This document shows, piece by piece, positions 1 to 17,103 of a stretch of DNA of 64,000 bases (positions are counted from its first letter, which is position 1; each line of letters opens with the position of its first letter). The position numbers and the translations under genes were made by a program. A model generated the notes under the pieces. That model made no database searches. It had not been told where the DNA came from and saw only the letters and a list, made by a program, of their open reading frames with translations. Source of the stretch: Mesostigma viride. Lineage: Eukaryota; Streptophyta; Mesostigmatophyceae; Mesostigmatales; Mesostigmataceae. The stretch is from assembly GCA_009746045.1 (NCBI GenBank), contig RPFO01000436.1, forward strand, positions 1,303,772-1,367,771, given 5' to 3'.

Positions 1-933
1 CAAAAAATAGCAGGATTTTTTCTTGAGTTCTACGGGATGTAAGGAGGCCGTCCACCGAGTTTCAGAACGAAATCTCGGATCTACTGTGTCTTCCACGTGT
101 CAGATTACAACGCAATACATCGCGTTCTAACCCTACAACGCGATACATCGCGTTGTAAAAAACCACAGGTTATCAATTGATGCACCAGTGATGTCTTCAT
201 TCATTCATCCATTGGTGCATGTCTTACAAATATGATTGGTAATAAATACTTGCAGGGAGCACAAAACAAAAGCATCCTTAATTGGTACATTGACTTGGAC
301 GTGTAGCACTGTACGGAACACATCTTCCAAGGAGATATCAGTCAGTAATAAGTTCCAGTTCTGGTGCTGATCCAGCTTTTGCCATCGCCTTGTGCGCCTG
401 TATCTGCTCATGCGTTTCCCGTGCCTTTTCACCCCTGCTCCCCTGGATATATGTGACCGTGCGCCTCCGTTTGGGCTTCTTCCCACTGCAAGACAACCAG
501 CGCCACAAGACAGTCCATTCACAATCCCCATGCACAGCGACGCAGACGACATGTCAGTGTATGATTGGAAGAAACAGAGCCCAGCCATGACAGTGTGCTT
601 GCTGGCACAAACAGTTCACAGTTGAGACACTACATGTTAGAGAAATGTGGCGGCAGCACCAGTCATGGCATTACTTGCAATTGACAGTGCCAACTGCGAA
701 TGCTTGGCGGCATCAAACATGTAGGAGCGCAACACACGTCCAAACTGCAAGCACAGGACCAGACATTCTCCATGATAGAAATGCTGATGAATCGCATGGC
801 CACGCAGACTTAGGGTGTGGGGAGGCATGCAGTGATCTGCTCAGCAAACTACTAGCAACCAAGCCAGGGTAGGCACATTCCCCCAAGAGGGAAGGACGGT
901 TGGGATGTTCAGGACTAGGGGATCATTGCAGGC
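1..933. other. Left edge, downstream of the NOP53-like gene; no gene assigned
   Basis: No convincing gene is visible. The stretch lies 3' of the last supported NOP53-like exon on the minus strand. A Lys/Arg-rich minus-strand reading frame at about 340-440, preceded by an AG acceptor-like site, could be a further 3' exon if the donor-like GTACGT near 953 is used. I see no decisive support for this. Confidence 0.4.
134..157. repeat. Perfect 11-bp inverted repeat with 2-nt loop
   Basis: Arms TACAACGCGAT and ATCGCGTTGTA are separated by AC. An imperfect tandem copy of the same hairpin lies immediately to the left (about 107-130), with two arm mismatches. Confidence 0.75.
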
Positions 934-3900
934 TCAGAACACGTACCCCTTTGCTGCGTTGACGGGCTCGATGAGTTCTCTCCGCTGGAGGCTCTTGAAG
1001 CGGTCCCTGGCTAGCGAGTAGCAGCCCTGCAGGGAGGGAAACAGGGAGAGGCACAGACAGCACCGCGTATGGCCCACCAGGTGCGCCGGCAGATGGCATG
1101 CACAAGAATCAGCTCTCAGGACCTGCGTCGACGAACAAAACACAAGCCTCATTCCAACACACAAGTTCACCACAGCAGCAGCCAGTGGAAGGCTCACGTG
1201 GGGCCAATGAGTCGTGCACGAGTGGGCCAAAGAAATCTGGGGGCAGCAATGGAACCAAGTGGCACCAGGAACAGATTCGCTACCGCACGCACACGGGGGG
1301 GGGGCGGGGGAACGACCGGTGGAAAACAGTCCAAGCCACTCGAGACTAGCCAACTGTGTGCGCAAACGCAGGCGGCCGTGCGACATGCTGCATGCTCCCG
1401 CGAGGAAGCTGCTAAAACACCGCACGAGGCGGCCTGTCGGGCCTGTGTGCCCACCCGGCCATGCGGGAGACTGCAGCTTGTGCGACAACCGCTGCAAACG
1501 AACGAGTTCACAGTTCTCGCTGGCTTGGGCGCAGGGCTGCGCCCCCAGCCAACAGCGTTAGCGCAGGAAGATGCACAACAATACCAAGGAGACAACCAGC
1601 GCAATACACACAAACACACCCAGACCAACGAATTGGACGGCTCATGAGGCATGCACATGGTGGCGCGCGCCAGACGCCGCACCTTGACCTGCCGCAGGCT
1701 CCCTGTGACCTCGTCCGTGGTCAGCACCTGCAGCGGCGCCGGCTCAAACCTGCAGGATGCGCCAGGGTGGGTGACGTGCGGAAGCAATGTGGGCACCATG
1801 ATGGAGGAAACGTGAGGACTGGGTGGCAGCATGGCGGCTGGGCGGCGAATGCCGCGGAGTGCTGGCAGGGCACGGGATGCGTTGCTGTGCTGAATGGGAT
1901 GCGTTGCTGTGCTGCTGTACTGCATGCGTGGACACGGCAGCAGCAGAACATGGAGATGGCGTGGGAGCATCAGCGGGACACCACCACAGGTGGCAACGCG
2001 GCAGCTTGCGGCCACCATGGCATCGCCTTGTAGCAAGCACACAGGTGCCGTACGCAGTGGGAGCGCACACCCCAAGCAGGTGATACATGGGTCGCAAAGT
2101 GCAAACAGCAGCGCTAGTGGTCCACGCCCCCATCCCCGCCGGTGGCACGCGTCCTATCCACAAGACCACATGCTCACGACATGGCACCGCATGGGGCTGC
2201 GACATGGTGTCGCAGGCTTCTGCCATCACAATGCCGCGTGCACAAGCGGCACGGACAGGTGTTGCCAGCAAACGAACCGCATCCCATCCTCTCGCACGCC
2301 CGGCAACGCAAAGGCACTTCACGAACCAAACGGAAGCCATTCCCACACAGCATCAGGCGCACAGAGGAACAAGGCAGCAGGCGACCCCCCGCAAAGGCCA
2401 CGCGCGGGCCGTGCGCAGCCAACAGCTCACGTTGGCTAAAGAGAGCCTTCGCACTTGGCCTTGCCTTGGCGCGCACTCACTTCGCCTTGCCCAGCCGCCG
2501 CGGCCGCTCCGCCGCCCTCTCTTGTCGTGACAGCTGGCGCCGCAGCCTCCGCTCCTCCTGCGTCGCCTCCATCGTGGCCACCTCCTCCACCACCTTGTCC
2601 AGCCTGGCGCCGCACATGAAAGGGCGGGCACACACACGACACAGAGGGGCCGCCGCGCGCCATGGGGCCACGCGCAGCCGCAGGCAGGCGGCAGCACATC
2701 ACGCAAGGATGCAGGAGGACACGCACACGGCACGGTCAGCAACCCAAGCGCAGTACCGAAGCAACCTGGCTCCGTGGAGAGGTGCTGCGACGGGTGCCTG
2801 CCCGTATGTGGCCAGAGCACGAAGGACTTGCGTCTGGCCGGTGGCAGTGATGTCGCTAGTGGCAGTTGACACGCATGGCAGCGGCCAGGCCATGCGACCG
2901 TGATCATGCTGGCAAGTGCCATCCACAAAGTGCTTCCGTGCCAACCAACAACCGTGCGTTCCCACCCGCCCAACGCACAAGGTGGATGCGCCAGGTGGGC
3001 AACCTGGGTGTGTCACACCTAAACCACCGCTGCAACCCAGACCCAAAATGCCCTCTGGCGACACATCTGCCTGCGCCTGCCACCATCCATCAAGCGGCAC
3101 CGTTCCCACCACGCACACGCCATGGGACGCATTTGTCACGATGAAAGCTCCGCCAGCACGGCTACCCCATGCCGCTCGTCCCTGGAGGTCACCAAGTTGG
3201 TGCCTGGCAGCCACATTCTGCTTCAGTGTCTCCCCCCCCCCTATTTCCATAAACCGCTTCTCCCCCTCCCCCCAACCCACCGCTGCAGGTCGGCGCGCAG
3301 CTTCTTGGCGTGCGCGGCGGCGGCGTCGGCCTGTTGCTGCTCCAAGCGGCGCCGCTTGCGGTTAAGCTGCGCGCGCGTGAGGCGCTGCGTGCCGTCCACG
3401 CGCCTGGGGGGGGGAAGGCCAAAAGCACGGGTGGGGGCAAAACGCAGCGGGAGAAGGTAGGAGGAGGCCAAAGGGGGGGGCAGGGGCCGTTTGTGTTAGA
3501 GGCAAAGGCAGTGCGCGGGGGTGGGACACGCGTGGAGGCGGCAGGCAGCACAAACAACACATCCCTCTTGCGAACGACACACCCCTCGTGCGCGGCCATC
3601 AAGACCATGTCGTGGGCAAACCCAACAAAAAACTTCCTCGACCAAGGGGCTTTTTGACACCACCCACATGCACGTCCGTTGCCACCAATCACCACGTGCA
3701 CGTCCGTTGCCACCAACCAACCAACCACATGCGCGCTTGTCACCTACTTGGCTGCCTTGGCTTGTTCGTCGTCCGACGGCCCCTCCTCTGCGTCGTCCTC
3801 GCCGTCGTCGCCGCCCGCCTCCAGGAAGAATTGCTGCGGACGCGAGGCCAAAGGTGGCAACACAACCGGGCAGGCAGCATGGTCAGGCAGGCAAGGGGAC

Positions 3901-6900
3901 CAGGCAGGCAGGGGGATGAGGCAAGGGGGTGAGGAGAGGTCAGCCCTGATACAACAGCGGTGCACCGTGCCAACGGTGGTCGCGCTCACCGACGTATGCC
4001 GCGGCTAGCGTGGTCTCATCGTAGCGACCATGCCCTACACAGCAACGTGCGCACCCCTCGGTTCAAGGTGCTGGGCGAGCCGGCCCCACGCCATGCCCGA
4101 CATTCCGTGATACAAACGCCATCTTGTTCCCCTCGGCGAGGCGTGCTCGGCAAGGGCACCGCATCCCATCAACTGCGGCTGCGACCGACAAGGGCATGGG
4201 GGGCGTACGCGGCGCAGGGGCGAGCGCACCGCGGACCAGTGCATGGGGCTGCGAGCACGCCTGGCCAGAGGAGGCATGCGGGCACGGACTTGCGGAAGTT
4301 CCGGCTACTAGCAGCTCACGCGCCCCCACCATGTTTCGGGCCCACCTGGGCTCATCTGCAGCCCCCCCCCAGATTAAGCCGCAAGACCGCTGCGGGGAGC
4401 GGGGAGCAGCAGCGCCCACCACCTACTCCATCCCACGAGCGCTGCAATTGGAGTACTTCTGTGGGAACATAATCCATGTTGAAGAGCCGCGCAACCCACC
4501 TGCTGCACGAGTATAATCCATGTTGAAGAGCCGCGCAACCCACCTGCTGCACGAGTATAATCCATGTTGAAGAGCCGCGCAACCCACCTGCTGCACGAGT
4601 ATAATCCATGTTGAAGAGCCACGCAACCCACCTGCTGCTCGAGTATAATCCATGTTGAAGAGCCGCACAACCCACCTGCTGCACAGTCCTCCACCACAAA
4701 CGCCGCGCGACCCACCTACTGCACACTCCTCAACCACAAGAGCCGTGCGACCCACCTCTTCCTCGTCGAGGGGCGCGGCGGCCAGCTGCGGCCGTACAGG
4801 CGCGGGCTGCAGCTCCTTGGCGAGCTCCTTGGTGACCTCCGCTGCCACCGCGAGCGCCAGCGCGTCCTGCGGCCGCACGCACAAACGCGCGCACACACAA
4901 ACGCACTCGCAAAACAACAATCAATCACCCACACACCCACACACATCGCCGTCGCACACACAGGGCGCCATCCCGCCCTGTGCCACAGGCGCAGGGTCCC
5001 GCATGCCCCGCGCCACGTGGCAGAGCGGGGGGGTGCGGGACCAAGACGCGCGGCGCCTTCCACGCAGTGACGGCAGAGGACACGCCGTGCTGCGGGGTGA
5101 TGCAAAAGAAGGGCCGACACACACAACCGCGCGCAAGGGGCCGACACACACAACAGGCGGTGTCCAGGACAGGACAGCGGCCAAGACTCACACCATGTAC
5201 AGTATGTAATTTATTGTAATAGTAAAATCATGAGTGGCCTCCTTCTCCTTGCTGCCGCCCATCTCTTGTCCATGGCTCAAGTACCACAACGACACGCCCA
5301 TCTCTTGTCCATGGCTCAAGTACCACAACGACACGCCCATCTCTTGTCCATGCCTCAAGTACCACAACGACACGCCCATCTCTTGTCCATGGCTCAAGTA
5401 CCACAACGACACGCCCATCTCTTGTCCATGGCTCAAGTACCACAACGACACGCCCATCTCTTGTCCATGGCTCAAGTACCACAACGACACGCCCATCTCT
5501 TGTCCATGGCTCAAGTACCACAACGACACGCCCATCTCTTGTCCATGGCTCAAGTACCACAACGACACGCCCATCTCTTGTCCATGGCTCAAGTACCACA
5601 ACGACACGCCCATCTCTTGTCCATGGCTCAAGTACCACAACGACACGCCCATCTCTTGTCCATGGCTCAAGTACCACAACGACACGCCCATCTCTTGTCC
5701 ATGGCTCAAGTACCACAACGACACGCCCATCTCTTGTCCATGGCTCAAGTACCACAACGACACGCCCATCTCTTGTCCATGGCTCAAGTACCACAACGAC
5801 ACGCCCATCTCTTGTCCATGGCTCAAGTACCACAACGACACGCCCATCTCTTGTCCATGGCTCAAGTACCACAACGACACGCCCATCTCTTGTCCATGGC
5901 TCAAGTACCACAACGACACGCCCATCTCTTGTCCATGGCTCAAGTACCACAACGACACGCCCATCTCTTGTCCATGGCTCAAGTACCACAGCCACCAGCC
6001 CGCACGCACGTGGCAACCATGTCTTATGTGCACACGACCCACGGGCATCCAACGGTGGCCAACACGCGCACAAAACAACGCGTGCAAAACACATAACGCG
6101 GATCCATGGCCGAGTGAGCAGCACGCCACATGCACGCCCCCTACCTGGTGGGACTCCTCTTCTGGGTTGTAGGAGCACCCTGGCTGGCACACCTCCACAG
6201 CGGGCGCGTTGGAGCGCACGCGCGCGCGGCGTGCAGCCTCGGCTGCCTTCTTGCTGCGCGCGGCAGGCGGCGGGGCCAGCACGGGGGGCAGCGCGGGTGC
6301 ATCTGCGTACCAAACACCCCCAAACAAAGACCAAACATCCCCCAGCGAGCATGACGCCGTGGTAGCACCGCACACATGGGACGGCAACTCATGCGCGGGA
6401 TGACCCTCCAAGCACCCGGCCTGTGCGGCCGACACACACAAACACGTAGGGGTGTGGGCCAGGGCGCATGTGGCCGACATGACCCAGAAGGGGCTGTGGC
6501 GCCAACCCACGCATAACCCACGCATGCATCTCGCCACGGGGGAGCGGGGGACCCCACCCCATGTGCGCGCGACGGACACATGCAGGCCCCCCTGTGGGTA
6601 CCCACCGCGCAACGCGCCACAACCGTGCCCTGCAGTGGTCGTCGCGCCGCAGCCACCCGCGCCCTTGCTGGCACATGCCCCAACAGAGCACGCCCATCTT
6701 CTACGGGGAAAATGCGCGCCACACCGCACGGATGCACGCATGCCAGGCAACCTGCGCAGGGACGTCGGGGGGCATGCCCACAGTGCAACAACCGCAGAAG
6801 AGCGACTGGTCCACAGCAGGCAGGCGACCGCGATGATCCCTCACCAGTCACCCCCACCACACCGTGCACCACACGATCCTGCGCCTATACACGCTCGCAG

Positions 6901-8099
6901 CGTGGCCAGCTAGCGGGGGCGGCCGCGTGTGCGGCCCCTGGCATGTGGTGGTGCAGCGCCCACCACCACCACAACCTCCACCACCACCACCTGCAACAGC
7001 AGCAGCACCACCACCAGCAGCGCCGCCCGTGGCGGCACAGCTCTGTAAGCGGCCGCAACCCACAGGGCATCACAAACCGGCGCAGCAACGCGCGATGTGT
7101 GGGCCAACAGGCACATGCAGTTGCGTGCGCGGTGTGCTGCCGTACCTGTTGGCGCTGCAGGGTCCCACAAGTCGTATTTGGCCGGCCGTGCCTTGGACAG
7201 CGCGGCCGCCTTCACCTGCGCGCTCACACCAACATGGCAACAGCCACGAGAGGGGCGGCGCAGCGACAGTGAGCTTGCCGTCAAGAGCTCGCCGTGCGGT
7301 GGGATGCACAAGGGGCCAGGGCCAGGGCCCGGCCCTGGCCAGGGACAGGGCTGGGGCACGCACAAGCACAGTGCGGGCAGCCATGCGCGGCCTGTGGGCA
7401 CGTAGCGGGTGGACCCACCTTTTCAGTCTGCGCCTTCTTAGTTTCCTTGATGGCTTCCCGGACACGGGGCGGCTGAATTGTCAGTGGCTTGGGATTGCGT
7501 GGGGTGGCAACGTGCACCGGCTTGACCGCCCCGATACTCGCGAGAACACTTTCGTGCTTCAACGGACCTTTTAATTTTGCACGCTCGGAACGCTTGAGGG
7601 CCACAGGTGGAGCCTCTGTAACATACGCATAATCATGCATACGTTTCAACCAAAAGAACTTACGCCGGTAATTAGCATGATCTGAGTGCAGCACAGAAAT
7701 GGACAGCAAGATGTAAAAATTTTTCTACAAAAAGACTAGAAAAGTCCGCATTCGTTTCAGTCAAGAATAGGGCAATTAAAACATACCAACAAATGCACAT
7801 ATTAGCGACTATGCTAAATCTTTAAAATCTCGCAATGGCGCGACCACAATCCGATTCCCAACTAATAATGACTGCAAAAACAAACAAAATTATGATCAAC
7901 GAACCAAAGAACAAGACTTGACCTGAAAAAAAAGGGCAATACCTTCAGGTTTTTTATCTTCAAAGAACAGATTTTCGTCGGCAACATCGTGGACCGGTCC
8001 GCCGGTGAGTACGTCCAAAGTTGTATTGTCGACCCATCGTTCATAGTCGGCATCAACTTGTTTGCGCCAAGCCTTCTTTCCTTTCCGTGCCTTGCCCAT
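934..8099 (-). CDS. NOP53: NOP53-like 60S ribosomal biogenesis factor, 10 exons
   Basis: Nucleolar pre-60S assembly factor; in other eukaryotes NOP53 (GLTSCR2; SMO4 in plants) recruits the Mtr4/exosome for 5.8S rRNA 3' processing. My minus-strand exon model is 8099-7943, 7681-7419, 7215-7146, 6302-6145, 4866-4756, 3833-3748, 3403-3281, 2603-2481, 1749-1683 and 1026-934. All introns are GT-AG, all phases agree, and the total is 1251 nt (416 aa plus stop). Family landmarks in order: MGKARKGKKAWRK start, ENLFFEDKK, the AKYDLWDP block, the PAVEV...SYNPEEESHQ block, a long basic/acidic coiled region, ERPRRLGKAKFEPAP, and near the C-terminus SLRQVK then RDRFKSLQRRELIEP. The length is close to the family (human 478 aa). 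Introns 4 and 5 carry minisatellites. The C-terminus ends soon after the RDRFKS block, so an extra 3' exon is possible. The first ATG follows an AT-rich leader shared with the divergent GT29 gene. Identification is from motif order and splice consistency. Confidence 0.9.
4468..4684. repeat. 44-bp minisatellite in NOP53-like intron 5, built around a 5' splice donor
   Basis: About five tandem copies of a 44-bp unit with few substitutions. On the gene's (minus) strand each unit holds AGGTGGGT followed by a GCGGCTCTTC-like stretch, the same sequence as the real exon-5 donor at 4755/4756. Two shorter degenerate copies at 4685-4757 link the array to that donor. Confidence 0.85.
5258..5991. repeat. 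39-bp minisatellite, ~19 copies, in NOP53-like intron 4
   Basis: The unit begins CCCATCTCTTGTCCATGGCT and is 39 bp, exactly 13 codons, so it stays open in several frames and generates long spurious repeat ORFs on both strands. By eye only one unit (near 5353) carries a substitution, so the array is very homogeneous. Confidence 0.95.
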
Positions 8100-8922
8100 T
8101 ATAGATGAATTCCTATATTAAATTGAATTCCTCGATCTCTTCCGAATCCTTACAGTGCACCGCGAAAAAAGCCACGGGAAGGCGCGGCTATGGCTGCACT
8201 ACGCAGCGCCGTTAAATTTCATTTAGGCAAGCAGCTAGAACTTGCCGAGCTGCGGGCTCCGGCATGGCGGGCAGCTGTCAAGTGTCAACTCACAACAGCC
8301 GCGCTCGAGACTTCTTCTGCTCTCTGTCACTGTTTGTACGGCTTTGGTAAGTTAGGTAGATTGGCTAACTGACCTGGCCAGATCTGGCAGCCGGCAGGCG
8401 GCAGGAGCTTTTTCAGGCCTATCTGCGATTCCTTGCCGTTATACTGTAGGCAGGCCATGAATACAATCATGTACTTACATGTACATACAACATTCAGCTC
8501 TAGGAATGAAAATGCTGACAACACACGGTGCGTTGTGCAGCAGAGACGCACTTACATGCAAATGCGTGAGATTTCGGAAAAAGGGAAGTCGCGGGTTTGC
8601 GAAAATGCCTGGCTTTCGGCCGCAGAGGAAAACATAATAATTGGATATCTATGCACGTTTGCGCCACGCTAAGGACAAATTGACCTTGGAGATCAGAAAT
8701 CCCTCTGTTCCTCTGGAAATAATCCAGTTGGACCTTTGTGCGAACATATGGAAACCGTGCACTTGCCACCGAATTTCCGCATGCGCCTTGCACTTCTTTG
8801 CTGTGGCCAGCTGTTCGCCGGATTAGCAAGGAATCGCTCGCGATTCCCCTGATGCTGCAGATGTTTAGGATGCCATTCGTTTGAAGTCGCTTCCTGGTTG
8901 TCGTGCATTAGATTTGCCTAAA
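8100..8922. promoter_or_regulatory. Divergent intergenic region between NOP53-like and GT29 genes
   Basis: 823 bp separate the two start codons, so both promoters must lie here or close by. An AT-rich leader (8100-8150) precedes the NOP53 start. I see no clear TATA box or named element. Confidence 0.5.
8190..8346 (+). CDS. Possible 5' exon of an unidentified or alternative transcript
   Basis: An ATG in a good context (GGCTATGGCT) opens a frame beginning MAALRSAVKFHLGKQLEL, rich in Arg, Ala and Leu and poor in acids at its start, like an organelle-targeting peptide. It runs into a near-perfect splice donor (GGCTTTG followed by GTAAGTTAG). No in-frame downstream exon could be identified; joining to the GT29 exon 1 region would meet stops in the sites I tried. 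It may be an alternative first exon of the GT29 gene, a small gene, or chance. Confidence 0.25.
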
Positions 8923-14755
<5,833 letters not shown>

Positions 14756-15383
14756 CTCTCGTGTTGCAAAAGTCGGGTTGGGTAATTTGATTATACAGGT
14801 GCTAGTGTACTTTCTCTACTTCTGCAGTTTATCATATGCTGGCGTAACTTTTGGCAGCGCCTTTAGGAACTAATGAGATCCCATATACATTAATTAATAA
14901 CTTACCTCCATTAGTTAATTAATTAATTAATTAATTAATTAAACACGTGCTCCCGTTGGGGAGTCACGGAGCACCGAAGTGCTTTTAATCCCTGTGTGTG
15001 CACAACAGGAGAAAGGGCAGAGACCCCCATTCTCCTTCATGCCAAAGGCATGCCACAGCTGCACTCGGACACGCTAAACTGTGTGTAAACGATCCGGCAA
15101 TCTGTGGGTGCAATAAGACCCATGTGAGCATGGCATAACAAGGAGCGTGGGCAAGTGATCTGATCATAGCCAGGACGTAGCATGGCTGTACAAGGACTAA
15201 GCAAAGGCTATGGCTGGTTGTGTACCGTGCGTGAGCGGTGCACGTGACTACGTATGTTGGCACAGCTAGGCAAACATTCTAAGCATGGCTGCCATAGCGG
15301 CAGTGACTACCAATGGATACAAGCTAGGGCTATTATGCAAGCTATTTTAGCCCGCTGGGGCGTCCGCATCTTGTGGTTGATCA
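14756..15383. other. Region downstream of the GT29 gene; no gene seen
   Basis: AT-rich, with a (TTAA)n tract at about 14911-14941. No long ORF with recognisable content. Confidence 0.6.
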
Positions 15384-15875
15384 TCAGGTCCCCGCCCCTC
15401 CAGTACACCTTGGGCTTCTGGGCCGGTCCTGCTTGTGGCGGAGGTATTCCGGCCACAAGTCGCGTCGCTGCTGCTGCTGCTGAGCGGGGGTCAGGTCGTC
15501 GTCCAGCGTCCAGGTGAGGTCGTGCAACCGCTTGCGACGAGAGGGGAACCGCTGCTTGTCCTCACGGGAGGGGAAGGTGAGCAGGACTGGTGGGGGAGCC
15601 GCCTTATCCCGTGAGTGGGGAAGGCGGTGGCACCCACGCAGTTCTACCTCACCTACCACGCCCATGAGGGTAAGGAGCTGGGCATGAGGGTGTCCCGTCC
15701 CCTTAAGCTCGTCGGCAAGGGAGGTTGACGTCTCACCTGGCTTCTGGGGGAAACGACGCAGCACCACCCAGCAGTCGCGGCGGGCGCGGTCGGTGGCCTC
15801 CCGTTGTTGTTCATGGCAAAGGTCTTCAAGCTCCTGGAGTTTCGTACCTCCATGGGGAGGATATGTCACGCACAT
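15384..15875 (-). pseudogene. LINE ORF1-like / retrotransposon-associated fragment
   Basis: A 163-codon open frame with the pattern PVLLTFPSREDKQRF, then DLTWTLDDDLTPAQQQQ, RRDLWPEYLRHK. This resembles the short domain that in many non-LTR elements reads 'VxVxFxSxxDR...L...I.EDLTPxQ...RxxLxPxxxxAR'. There is no reverse transcriptase next to it, so it is an isolated relic. The N-terminal part is Glu/Arg-rich and could be coiled coil. Assignment is from motif pattern only. Confidence 0.45.
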
Positions 15876-17103
15876 CCCTGAGAAGGGGTATGGTTTCTAT
15901 TCCATTCTGAGCAACGACCTGCAGGTGGGGGATGTAAACTGCCACCTGCTCTGGGTGCACATGGTGCACCTGCACCACCATGATGTATCACACACAAAAG
16001 GCCTGACATGGGGTGGAAGATGATTATGGCTAACCAACAGCTAGAGGAACGAACCAATAACATTATGCTTGCAAAGCATACGTTCTACCATTAAACTACG
16101 CCCCCCGCTTATTTCTCGTTTACGGAATTCGCTGCACATTTCTTGAAGGGTCAGGCATTGCAGTTTCTGTCAGCAAAACCGCAGAAACCCCCAGCCGGCA
16201 CTAAACTAAAAATAAAAAGAAACTTTGAAAAAGACTACGTCTCCCAATGTGATTAGTACACGGAATTAGATATTTTTAGACAACTCGAATCCGGCGTGGT
16301 TTCGGGTCTTTTTTTTGAAAAAATTAAAAATTTAATTTTTACATATCTTTTTTTCTCAAAGTTTCCTGATTTAAAATTTTTTTTTATTCGTTTTACAATT
16401 AAAACTTTTATTAAAATTAGTGTCAAGGGAATGCGGTGTTCAAACTGAGCTGGGACCACTAGGTCGGCCAGCAATTGGTCTGTACGTTCTTGGACGTTTG
16501 GAATCATGGCATGGCTAACGTAATGACTGACTAGCTGGACCTTTTCAGTGGTTTTCCATTTGCGGGTATGTATTTCCTCGTCAATGGTAAGAGAGCGATC
16601 GCAGCAATGGTGCTCACACCACTATACACTCCCGGCCAGTTAGGCTCGAAACACACGCCCTGATCAAGCAAGCTGTTTCCAGCCCCACCGTCTAGGTCAT
16701 CTAGTCGCTCTACACGTAAGCCAGCCATAATTTCAATGCACAAGGCTACACTTTTCCATCTCCATTCATATTCATCATCCTGAACGACTTGAACACGAGG
16801 ACAAGATAACGGCAGGCTTGAGCTACCATGGTCCGGATTCTCCCGATTTCTGGCCTGCGCTGGTTGTCTCCTTGGTATAATAGTTAATTAACCCCTAAAT
16901 GGTCTTGCTGCCGATTTTCCGCCAAAAAGTGACTTACAGCCGATTTGTCGGCACCTACTCATATTTTTTACTGACTAGGTTGTCCCCAGTTTACAAATTA
17001 TCAAAATTAACAAAATTACCAAAATTAACAAAAACCCCAAATCACAAGAAAGCAACATAGTGCAATTTAATTATGGAAATCATATATACCATATGAAGCA
17101 AAT
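15876..17103. other. Gene-poor, AT-rich stretch
   Basis: Apart from the tRNA-like sequence at 16030-16107 I see no gene. Long A/T homopolymers (16300-16400) and a motif near 16890 (TTAACCCCTAAATGG) that recurs inverted near 23477 suggest decayed dispersed repeats. Confidence 0.5.
16030..16107 (-). pseudogene. tRNA-Ala(UGC)-like sequence with degenerate 3' half
   Basis: On the minus strand the 5' half is tRNA-like: GGGGGCG acceptor strand, TA, a D-arm GTTTAATGGTAGAAC, then an anticodon stem TATGC / GCATA around a loop TTTGCAA (anticodon TGC). The expected T-stem pairs at only about two of five positions and the 3' acceptor strand does not pair. The style (GTTTAATGGTAGAAC) looks organellar. 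It is probably a tRNA pseudogene or SINE head. Confidence 0.5.

Noticed and set aside
1194-2075. 293-codon minus ORF and overlapping ORFs at 1000-3700
   Set aside because: GC-rich intron sequence of the NOP53-like gene; only short parts (1683-1749, 2481-2603, 3281-3403, 3748-3833) fit splice sites and family motifs.
5258-5991. CRISPR array
   Set aside because: Units are contiguous tandem repeats without unique spacers, in a eukaryotic intron; the same applies to 9853-11252.
5188-6750. 520-codon minus ORF with WYLSHGQEMGVSL repeats, and opposite-strand repeat ORFs
   Set aside because: The 39-bp unit is a multiple of three, so every stop-free frame is propagated. Only its far end (6145-6302) is coding, as a NOP53 exon.
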